Made by a program: the position numbers and the translations under genes
Origin: Candidatus Methanomethylophilaceae archaeon
GTDB lineage: Archaea > Thermoplasmatota > Thermoplasmata > Methanomassiliicoccales > Methanomethylophilaceae
Direction: 5' to 3'
Assembly (NCBI GenBank): GCA_944320495.1
Contig: CALUHR010000010.1
Location: 1 to 46,430 of the forward strand
Length of the DNA: 46,430 nucleotides
The notes under the pieces: generated by a model
Told to the model about the DNA's origin: nothing
What the model saw: only the letters and a program-made list of their open reading frames with translations
The model's database searches: none
Shown: positions 7,174 to 14,337 of the stretch, piece by piece
Layout: each line of letters begins with the position of its first letter
Numbering within the stretch: position 1 is the first letter of the stretch

Positions 7174-8262
7174 TCAGTTCACCTTCGGTCCGAGACGGTA
7201 GGCGATCGAGCAGTTGCCCTCGGCGGAGACCATGCACGGCCCCATGGGGTTCATCGGCTTGCAGACCTTCCCGAAGAGGGGGCACTGCTCCGACCTTATG
7301 AGCCCGCGCAGGACGTCTCCGCACCTGCATCCCTTGGCCTCCTCCTCGACCTCCGGGGTCTTGGCGAGGATGTCCTCGTGCACCTTGGTGGCGTCGTGGG
7401 CCTCGAACTCAGGCCTGAGGGCCAGGGCGCTCTTGGGGATCACCGGGAACCCGCGCCAGGAGCGGTCGACGGGTACGAAGGTCTCGTCCATGAGCTTCAG
7501 CGCCTTCGGGTTGCCCTCCGGGCGGACCAGACGGGTGTACTCGTTCTCGACCTCGGTCCTGCCCTCCTTGATCTGCTTGCAGAGCATGTAGCAGGACATG
7601 AGGATGTCCAGCGGCTCGAAGCCTGCGATGACCTGAGGGACGTGGTGCTTCTCGGACACGGGCTCGAACATGTGCGTGCCGGTGATGACGGCCACATGGC
7701 CGGGCATGATGAACCCGTCGATCCTGCTCTCGCCGAGCTGGAAGAGGGTCTCGATGATCGGAGGGCAGATCCTGTGGCAGCTGTAGACGCTGAAGTTCTC
7801 GGGGCAGTCGTCCCTGTGCAGGGGCACGCAGGTGGACGGGGCGGTTGTCTCGAAACCGACGCCGACGAACACCAGTGGCTTGTCGGGTTGGTCCCTCGCC
7901 ATCTTGACCGCGTCGTCTATCGAGTATACTATGCGCACGTCGGCGCCGTCGGCTTTGGCGGAGAAGAGGGATCCCGCGGTGGTGGGCACGCGCATCATGT
8001 CGCCGAAGGCGGTGACGGTGACGCCGTTCCTCGCCAGGGTTATGGCGTCGGCGATCTCGTGGCTGGTGGTGACGCACACGGGGCATCCGGGGCCCTGGGC
8101 GATGGTGACTCCGACATCGTTCAGCATCTCCTCGAGGCCGAAGCGGACGATGGTGTCCTGGTGCGTTCCGCATATGTGCATCAGGCGGACGTCGACGTCC
8201 AGCCTCCCGATCCCCTCCAGGATCTTCTTCGCGGTCTCCTCGTCCCTGTACTTGAACTCCAT
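7174..8262 (-). CDS. hypD: Hydrogenase maturation factor HypD
   Basis: The 362-residue protein matches HypD along its length: CGTHQDT with Cys31, GPGCPVCVTTSHE with Cys60 and Cys63, GFETTAPST and PGHVAVITG, and a C-terminal 4Fe-4S segment with CRCGDVLRG and later CxxxC pairs. With HypC, HypD assembles the Fe(CN)2CO part of [NiFe]-hydrogenase. The ATG at 8262 is set by homology and shares one base with the CGA that ends hypA. No hypC is seen in the window. Stop is TGA. Confidence 0.95.
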   Translation of the reverse strand: MEFKYRDEETAKKILEGIGRLDVDVRLMHICGTHQDTIVRFGLEEMLNDVGVTIAQGPGCPVCVTTSHEIADAITLARNGVTVTAFGDMMRVPTTAGSLFSAKADGADVRIVYSIDDAVKMARDQPDKPLVFVGVGFETTAPSTCVPLHRDDCPENFSVYSCHRICPPIIETLFQLGESRIDGFIMPGHVAVITGTHMFEPVSEKHHVPQVIAGFEPLDILMSCYMLCKQIKEGRTEVENEYTRLVRPEGNPKALKLMDETFVPVDRSWRGFPVIPKSALALRPEFEAHDATKVHEDILAKTPEVEEEAKGCRCGDVLRGLIRSEQCPLFGKVCKPMNPMGPCMVSAEGNCSIAYRLGPKVN

Positions 8263-8642
8263 CGCTCGACCTCCTCGATGTCCATGCACTTGACGGTGCA
8301 CTCCATGCCCTTCACGACCTCGATCTGACCACCGCACTCCGGGCATGCCAGCACCGGGACGGAATGGGTCTCGTAGTCCGGGTCCGTCAGCATCCTCGCA
8401 GGTCCGTTGTACCCGCAGGACGGGCAGCGGACCTCCACGGGGATGTGCTCTATCACGAGCTCGGAACCCTCGAGGATCGTGCCGGTGGTGACTATGCCGT
8501 AGGCGAACGTCATCTGCTCCTCGCCGAGGTTGGTGAGGTCGCCGATGCAGACGGTGACAGAATTCACCTTCTCGATGTTGTACTTGGACAGCTCGTCTAT
8601 CACGGCGTCCACGATGCCTGTCACGACCGACACTTCGTGCAT
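8262..8642 (-). CDS. hypA: Hydrogenase/nickel maturation protein HypA
   Basis: HypA delivers nickel to hydrogenase. The start at 8642 gives the required N-terminal MHE (His2 is a nickel ligand). The zinc site is Cys73/Cys76 and Cys100/Cys103 (CPSC and CPEC). The protein should end near residue 126, KCMDIEEVE, and the next codon is CGA at 8262-8264. Under the standard code the frame would continue 27 residues with an arginine- and serine-rich tail (RWSSSTGTRRPRRRS) that is simply hypD read in another frame, ending at 8181. CGA shares its A with the hypD ATG (CGATG), just where TGATG is usual. Confidence 0.93.
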
Positions 8643-8705
8643 GGGGTCGGTATCCTGGGACGTGACTTTAACCTTCACACTTCGGGGACCGATGGTAACC
8701 GCCGT

Positions 8706-9374
8706 TCACTTGCGGCCGAGGACCTCGGAGCCGTGATCGCACCATTGGGAGACTGGGCATCTCTCGCAGTGCGGGTGGTTCGGCAGGCAGACGACCTGGC
8801 CGTGCCTCACCAGGTACCTGTTGATGTCCGACCACCTCTCCCTAGGGGTGATGTCCATCAGGGCGAACTCGGTCTCCTCGGGGGTCCTGGTATGCACCAG
8901 ACCCATCAGGTTGGCGATGCGGTGGACGTGGGTGTCCACGCACACGGATGGTATGTTCATCGCATACGAGCGGACGCAGGCGGCGGTCTTGCGGCCGACC
9001 ATCGGGAGACTGACCAGCTCCTCGGTGCTCTCCGGGACCCTTCCCCCGAACTCGTCCCTGAGCTTGATGCAGCACCTGACGATGGCGTCGGCCTTCTGCT
9101 TCGGGAATCCTGCGGGGCGGATCAGCTCCGCCACCTCAGCAGGGTCCGCGCCCGCGATGGCGTCTATGGAATCGTATCTGTGGAACAGGTTGTCGGACGC
9201 CTTGCGCGTGTTGTCGTCCCTCGTGCGCTGCGACAGTATCGTGGCGATGAGGACGTGGAAGGGGTCCGCGGGCCACTCCGGGTTCAGACCCTCCGAGTTG
9301 CGGCCAGGATACGCTCCGCCCAGGTACTCCCCCGAGAGCGTGTCGAGAATCGGGACGATCTGTCCGCCATCCAT
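8706..9374 (-). CDS. nth: Endonuclease III, DNA glycosylase/AP lyase
   Basis: The 222-residue protein has the helix-hairpin-helix LPMVGRKTAACV with catalytic Lys129, catalytic Asp147 in CVDTHVHR, and a C-terminal 4Fe-4S cluster Cys196-x6-Cys203-x2-Cys206-x5-Cys212. It excises oxidised pyrimidines and nicks AP sites. The ATG at 9374 lies inside the 3' end of folC (25-bp overlap), so the two are coupled. Stop is TGA. Confidence 0.95.
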   Translation of the reverse strand: MDGGQIVPILDTLSGEYLGGAYPGRNSEGLNPEWPADPFHVLIATILSQRTRDDNTRKASDNLFHRYDSIDAIAGADPAEVAELIRPAGFPKQKADAIVRCCIKLRDEFGGRVPESTEELVSLPMVGRKTAACVRSYAMNIPSVCVDTHVHRIANLMGLVHTRTPEETEFALMDITPRERWSDINRYLVRHGQVVCLPNHPHCERCPVSQWCDHGSEVLGRK

Positions 9375-10609
9375 CTCAGGACCCCCTCCGCCATGCGGAA
9401 AGAACCGGTCACCAGGACGTTGTCGTCCCCTCTGCCGTCCAGCGCGGCCTCCATGGCCTCGCCTATGGTCCGGAACACGCCGTCCACCCTGCCATGCCTG
9501 CGCACGGTCTCTGCCAGATCCCCGCAGGGGAGCGCCCTGGGCGAATCGGGCTGGGTGACGTATATCGCGGAGCACATGGGGGCCAGCTCGGACACGACGC
9601 CATCGGCGTCCTTGTCGTTCAGCATGCCGATCACGAGCACGACGCTGCCGTAGATCTCCTCTATGTCGGAGCGAAGGCAGCGGGCACCGTCCACCGTGTG
9701 CGTCACATCGACGATCACCGGATCGGCCAAGAGCTTCTGCATCCTGCAGGGCCATGCCACCGTGGCAAGGCCGTCGGCCACATGAGGCGCGATGCGCCCC
9801 TCGTAATCCGAGAGCAGCCTGACACCCTCCATCGCCAGCGCGGCGTTCCTCGCCTGGAACCTGCCCGGCAGACCGACCTCGAAGAGTTCGCCGTTGTACT
9901 CCATCATCACCGACGCGGGACCGTTGGAGACGATGTCCACATCATCGGCTGCGATGCGCCTAATCGGGCATCCGACCTCGGCGGCATGCCTCTCGAGAAC
10001 GGAGAAAACCTCGTCGCCGTTCATCGTGACGCAGGGCACTCCGGGCTTCATGATGCCTGCCTTCTCCGACGCTATCTCACCGATGGTGCTGCCCAGGAAG
10101 GCGATGTGCTCCATGCCGATGTTGTTGATGACAGTGACCTCGGGGGATATGACGTTGGTCGAGTCCAGACGCCCGCCCATGCCCACCTCCATCACAGCCA
10201 TCTCCGCGCCCACCGTGCGGAAGAAGACGAGGGCGGCGGCGGTGAGGACCTCGAAGCTTGTGCACTCGACGCCCTCGCCCCTCATGGCCTCAGCGGCCTC
10301 CCTCACGACGCCCATGACCTGCTCCAGGTCCCTCTCGTCGATGTCGGAGCCGCAGAACCTGATGCATTCAGTGATGCTGAGGATCTCCGGAGACGTGAAG
10401 GCGCCTACGGCGAATCCGGACTCCCTAAGGATGGATTCGATCATGGCGCTCACAGAGCCCTTTCCGTCGGTCCCGGCCACATGGACGAACCTGATGCCGT
10501 CCTGAGGTCTGCCGAGGCGCTCCAGCAGTTCCTCCTCGGTCTCGAGGCCGAGCCTGATCCCCCTCTTCGACAATCCGCCGTACCAAAGCATGTTCGGCCC
10601 TAGAGACAT
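9350..10609 (-). CDS. folC: FolC-type folylpolyglutamate/dihydrofolate synthase
   Basis: The 419-residue Mur-ligase-type protein has the ATP loop AGTDGKGSV (about 45-53), FTSPEILSITECIR near 76, the GMGGRLDSTNV segment near 147-157 and the C-terminal LVTGSFRMAEGVLRWM. FolC adds glutamate to folates; in methanogens without a full tetrahydromethanopterin methyl branch, folate enzymes are plausible. The first in-frame CGA, at 9350-9352, follows RWMADRSS, where FolC proteins normally end. The standard-code frame would add 21 more residues after the CGA, read from nth in another frame, to 9284. Divergent from the ATP-grasp pair. Confidence 0.88.
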
Positions 10610-10632
10610 GTTCCCTCCCGCGCCATTACGGC

Positions 10633-10640
10633 TTTACATA
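10633..10640 (+). promoter_or_regulatory. TATA box of the ATP-grasp operon
   Basis: TTTACATA lies about 27 nt (centre) before the ATG at 10664, which supports a leaderless mRNA starting at that ATG rather than at the GTG at 10646. Confidence 0.4.
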
Positions 10641-10663
10641 AATGCGTGACGCCATCAGGGGTC

Positions 10664-11530
10664 ATGCACGGGGTGTTCGTCTCCAGCGCGTACCTTCGCG
10701 GACGCAAGTTCGAGGAGCCCTGGGAGATGCTCAGGGACGCCTGCTCCAGGAGAGGCGTGGAACTGCGGAGGATGAGCAACTCCGAACTGGCGGTCCCCGT
10801 GGGGGATCCCGATCTGAAGAGGAGACTCGACGATCCAGATTTCGTGCTGTTCTGGGACAAGGACACCGTCTGCGCGGCGAACCTGGAGATGTGCGGGATG
10901 AGGGTGTTCAATCCCTCCGAGTGCATCCGCGTGTGCGACGACAAGGCCTTGACGCACCTGGCACTTGCTCGCAGGAGGATTCCGTCCATAGAGACTGTTG
11001 TGTGCCCCATGTCCTACGGTGAATGCGACGACCCCGACTTCGTATCGAGTGTGACTACGATCGTCGGATTCCCCATGGTCGCCAAAGACCGCTTCGGGTC
11101 CTTCGGCCAGCAGGTCCGGATGGTCTCGGATGAAAACGAATTGATGTGTCTGATATCCGGGCCGTACGTCCCCAGGATCCTGCAGCCGTACATCGAGTGC
11201 GGCGGCCACGACGTGAGGGTGGAGGTGGTCGGCGGGAGGCCGATAGCGGCCATGTCCAGGACCGCCCCTCCGGGAGACTTCAGATCCAACGCGTCCATCG
11301 GCGGGACCCTGGCCCGCCATGAGCCGGACAGCGAGGAATCCGAACTCGCCATCCGCGCCTGCGAGGCGGTGGGAGCGGATTTCGCCGGCGTGGACATAAT
11401 CCGCACTTCGAACGGGCCTGTGGTCTGTGAGGTGAACTCCAACGCCCACATCCGGAACCTTCTGGACTGCACCGGGATCAACGCGGCGGACGCCATCGTC
11501 GACCATGTTATATCGGAGGTGCGCGGACGA
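10664..11530 (+). CDS. RimK-like ATP-grasp ligase, first of a pair
   Basis: The 288-residue protein is an ATP-grasp enzyme: a pre-ATP-grasp N-terminal domain, then PMVAKDRFGSFGQQV (ATP-binding lysine), ILQPYIECGGHDVRV, the SNASIGG loop and the Mg-binding end FAGVDIIRTSNGPVVCEVNSN. RimK relatives join glutamate or other amino acids to peptides and cofactors (F420, tetrahydromethanopterin); the substrate here cannot be told. Every codon is a normal sense codon until CGA at 11528-11530, after VISEVRG, where the fold ends. The standard-code frame would run 49 more out-of-frame residues to 11680. CGA overlaps the ACG that begins the next gene. Confidence 0.87.
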
Positions 11531-12309
11531 GGACCTGCTGGATCGTCTACGACCGCCGGGACCTGGTTAAGAACACGTTCTTCGCCGAGAGGCTGGCCGG
11601 ACACGGGCGCGACCTCGGGATGGACGTCAGGGCCGTCACGACGGACGACGTGCCTCCGGGGGCCCCGGACTGCGCGGTGAACCGCAGCAGGGACTGGGAG
11701 TTGGCGGAGAGGCTGGAATCCATGGGAACGGTGGTCTTCAACAACTCCGGGACCTGCCGGATCTGCAACGACAAGCTCCTCACATACGAGCTCGCCGACG
11801 AACTCGGCATCCCGCACATGCCCGTATCCGTCCTCGGGAGGCCCCTGCCCCCAGGACCACCCTGGGTGGTCAAATCCCGCGGCGGACACGGCGGCACCGA
11901 GGTCATGCTCGCCCGCGACGAGGGGGAGGTCGCCGACATCGTCGGCAGGATCCCGTCGCCGATCATCCAGTCCATGGCCGAACCAGGCCGCGACATGCGC
12001 GCATACGCTCTCGGCGACCAGATAATAGGATGCGCCGTGCGCACAAGCAGGAACGATTTCCGCGCCAACCGCTCGCTCGGAGGGAACGCGGAGATGTGCG
12101 AGCCGCCAGATGGTGTGGGGGAGTTCGTGGAGAAGGTCTGCCGCCGCCTCGGTTCTGACCTCGTCGGCGTTGACTTTGTCTTCCAGGACGAAAGGCCGTT
12201 ATTGAATGAGATAGAGGACGCGGTGGGATGCAGGATGCTGTACTCGCTGACAGACCTGGATCCCGCCCGCCTCCTCATGGAAAGGGTTCACTCGAAGATG
12301 TCGCGGTAA
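11527..12309 (+). CDS. RimK-like ATP-grasp ligase, second of the pair (ACG start)
   Basis: The protein (about 260 residues) is a second ATP-grasp enzyme: TCWIVYDRRDLVKNTFFAERLAG at the start, WVVKSRGGHGGTEV as ATP-binding loop, MRAYALGDQIIG, the RSLGGNAE loop and VGVDFVFQDERPLLNEIED with the metal ligands. Homology begins upstream of the first ATG (11620). The only sensible start is ACG at 11527, 5 nt after GGAGGTG, a strong Shine-Dalgarno sequence. ACG and the CGA stop of the first gene overlap as ACGA, exactly like the common ATGA with one T-to-C change. The 3' end overlaps the convergent AsnB-like gene by 22 bp. Stop is TAA. Confidence 0.82.
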   Translation, partial: TRTCWIVYDRRDLVKNTFFAERLAGHGRDLGMDVRAVTTDDVPPGAPDCAVNRSRDWELAERLESMGTVVFNNSGTCRICNDKLLTYELADELGIPHMPVSVLGRPLPPGPPWVVKSRGGHGGTEVMLARDEGEVADIVGRIPSPIIQSMAEPGRDMRAYALGDQIIGCAVRTSRNDFRANRSLGGNAEMCEPPDGVGEFVEKVCRRLGSDLVGVDFVFQDERPLLNEIEDAVGCRMLYSLTDLDPARLLMERVHSKMSR

Positions 12310-13082
12310 ATCGAATCGACGAGCTCCGGATATGTCATGCCCTTGCTCTTGGCGACGGCCCTGACCAGGTCCATCGTGCCGGAACCGTACTGGGCGGCCT
12401 TCTTCCTCTTGTCGGCGATGAACGGATAGCCGAGGTCCCTGGCGATCTCCCTGAGGAGCATCTTCCTGGAGTCGGCGTCCTTCGGCTTGAGGTCCTCGAG
12501 GTCCATGGCGTTGACCTGCATGGTCACGAGGGAGTCCATGTACGGGTAGAAGATCTTCTTCCCGAAGTGGTCGGCGACCTTGGTCTCGTGCGGGATCGTG
12601 GAGGTTATGAGCTTGCCGAGGTCCGACTTCCTCATGCGGACCAGCTCGTCATCGGGGAGGCCGACGTACTTGTTGTACCCGTAGAACAGCTCGTCGGAGC
12701 CCTGTCCGCCGATGATGTACTTCTCGTGGACAGTCCTACAGACGAAAAACATGGGCAGCTCGAACGAGAGCGTGAGCGGGGACGAGGTGCCGGTGATAGT
12801 TATCATCTCCCTCAGCCTCGCCTCGATGTTGTCCTCGGTGATGGGTATGTGCAGCCAGGGCAGGCCGAGCTGCTCCGACATCTCCTGAGCCATGACGACG
12901 TCGTAGGACTGGTCCCTGCCGGACGTGTACAGGGTGACGGACCTGGCGTAGTCCTTGGAGATCGCGGCGACGAGACCCGAATCGAGTCCCCCCGAGAACG
13001 CTACGGCTATGTCCTGGTCCTCTACCTCGCTCCTGATGGCGGACACGATGGCCCTCTCCAGATTCTCGAACTCTTCAGACAT
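12288..13082 (-). CDS. Asparagine-synthase-like PP-loop ATPase without glutaminase domain
   Basis: The 264-residue protein matches only the synthetase half of AsnB: the PP-loop SGGLDSG (about 34-40), TSGRDQSYDV, GGQGSDELFYGY and a C-terminal KKAAQYGSG segment. The N-terminal amidotransferase Cys2 domain is absent, so it would use ammonia or act on another substrate through an AMP-activated intermediate. The ATG at 13082 is preceded by a TATA box at 13106-13113. It is divergent from nikR. Stop is TGA. Confidence 0.8.
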   Translation of the reverse strand: MSEEFENLERAIVSAIRSEVEDQDIAVAFSGGLDSGLVAAISKDYARSVTLYTSGRDQSYDVVMAQEMSEQLGLPWLHIPITEDNIEARLREMITITGTSSPLTLSFELPMFFVCRTVHEKYIIGGQGSDELFYGYNKYVGLPDDELVRMRKSDLGKLITSTIPHETKVADHFGKKIFYPYMDSLVTMQVNAMDLEDLKPKDADSRKMLLREIARDLGYPFIADKRKKAAQYGSGTMDLVRAVAKSKGMTYPELVDSIYRDIFE

Positions 13083-13229
13083 CGGAGGTTGGTATCGACC
13101 CCCCGCTTTTAAGCTGTATGGCCTGGTGTCCCGATGGGTGCATGCGGGCCTGCCTGGAAACGGGCGTGCGCGTTCAGCGCACACGAATCCGATGTAAAAT
13201 GTTAATACTCCGACCCCGATTGGCACGGC
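13083..13229. promoter_or_regulatory. Divergent promoter region of asnB-like gene and nikR
   Basis: CTTTTAAG at 13106-13113 serves the minus gene (about 27 nt to its ATG) and GTTAATACT at 13201-13209 serves nikR (about 25 nt). Between them lies an inverted repeat GTGCGC (13166-13171) and GCGCAC (13177-13182), possibly an autoregulatory site. It does not match the long-spaced E. coli NikR operator. Confidence 0.4.
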
Positions 13230-13670
13230 ATGGACGGAGTGACGCGCATCGGCGTCTCGTTGGAGCCGGAGCTGCTCAAACAGTTCGACGAATCGATCTC
13301 CAAGAAGGGCTATGTCAGCAGGTCGGAGGCGATCAGGGACCTGGTCCGCGACTCCCTGGCCGAGTCAGAGTGGAAGAACGACGACGAATGGATGGTAGGC
13401 ACCATCGTCATGGTCTACGACCACACCGTCACCTCCGTGGGCGACAAGCTCACCGACATCCAGCACGACCATCAGGGTATGGTCAACACCTCTGTCCATG
13501 TGCACCTGGACCACGACAAGTGCATGGAGATCCTCATCTGCGAGGGGAAGCTCAGAGACCTGAAGAGGTTCTCCGACGAGATAACCTCGATAAAGGGCGT
13601 CCTGCGCGGCAGGCTCACCATGGCCGCGCCCAGCACCGGCAACCTCCACCACGTCGGCCACAGGAACCGA
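13230..13670 (+). CDS. nikR: Nickel-responsive regulator NikR
   Basis: The 146-residue protein has an N-terminal ribbon-helix-helix (RIGVSLEPELLKQFD to about residue 45) and the ACT-like nickel domain with all four ligands in the canonical spacing: His79, His90, His92 and Cys98 (HVHLDHDKC). NikR represses nickel uptake when nickel is plentiful, which fits the nearby hypA/hypD. Family proteins end about where CGA occurs (13668-13670, after NLHHVGHRN). In the standard code the frame would add 83 residues that are antisense to the next gene, to 13922. Confidence 0.92.
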
Positions 13671-14210
13671 TCCGTCCTCCAGGCCGTCCACTCCCACGAC
13701 GGCGGCGCTTATCCTGCCGTCGTCCATGCCGAACAGCGATCCCAGGAATCCCGCCGACTCCGGCGACGGGTAGAATATCCAAGGATCCACGCCGGCCGGA
13801 ACGTCCATGTCCAGCCTGGTGGCCCTCATGACCATGCTGGCATCATGTGCGCCAACCCGGTCCGGGAACACCACGAAGTTGTCCGAGAGCCAGAACAGGC
13901 CCTCGATCGCCCTGTAACGTGATTGCAGCGCTAGCGGCACATCGTGACCGATCACGACGCCGCGGTCGTCCACCAACTCCATGCTTATCTCCGATGGTCT
14001 GGAGAACGTCCCGTCGCAGAACAGGACGAACGCGTCCCCCTTGGATGCGCACGTCGCAATCCCCGGGTTCTCGATGCGGATTCCGCAGGAACCGCGAACG
14101 ACCGACGCCTCTATGTCCATCACCCTCTCCAGCACATCACGGGGGATCGGCTCGGCGCGTATGGTCCCGCCCAGCCGCGTCAGCCTGTCGGCGAACTCGC
14201 TCGGAATCAT
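13587..14210 (-). CDS. Unknown protein convergent with nikR
   Basis: The 207-residue product is not recognised. It looks like a compact alpha/beta protein (MIPSEFADRLTRLGG at the start, WIFYPSPESAGFLGSLFGMDDG near 160-181) with no membrane segment. The first CGA is at 13587-13589; reading on under the standard code would give 73 more residues antisense to nikR, ending at 13365. Even with CGA as stop, the last about 28 codons overlap the nikR 3' end on the other strand, so the true end could be different. The gene is divergent from topA. Confidence 0.55.
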
Positions 14211-14304
14211 TGGATGGATGATACCTCCGTAGTATAAAATACGTCAGATTCCCCCGAACCACCGGGATCGGGACGATCTCCGGGGCGGCCGCGCAGACGG
14301 CAAT

Positions 14305-14313
14305 GCTTAAATC
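14305..14313 (+). promoter_or_regulatory. TATA box of topA
   Basis: GCTTAAATC is centred about 29 nt before the ATG at 14338, suggesting a leaderless or nearly leaderless mRNA. Confidence 0.4.
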
Positions 14314-14337
14314 GGCCTCATCAGTCATACAGCATCG

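Noticed and set aside
8181..11680. Explaining the missing stops as sequencing or assembly errors (T read as C)
   Set aside because: Not fully excluded, but the changes sit only at gene ends; ATGA at many starts is intact (topA, eno, response regulator, HTH-CBS), internal frames are clean, and CGA is absent inside genes. Read support at 8264, 11528 and 25132 would settle it.
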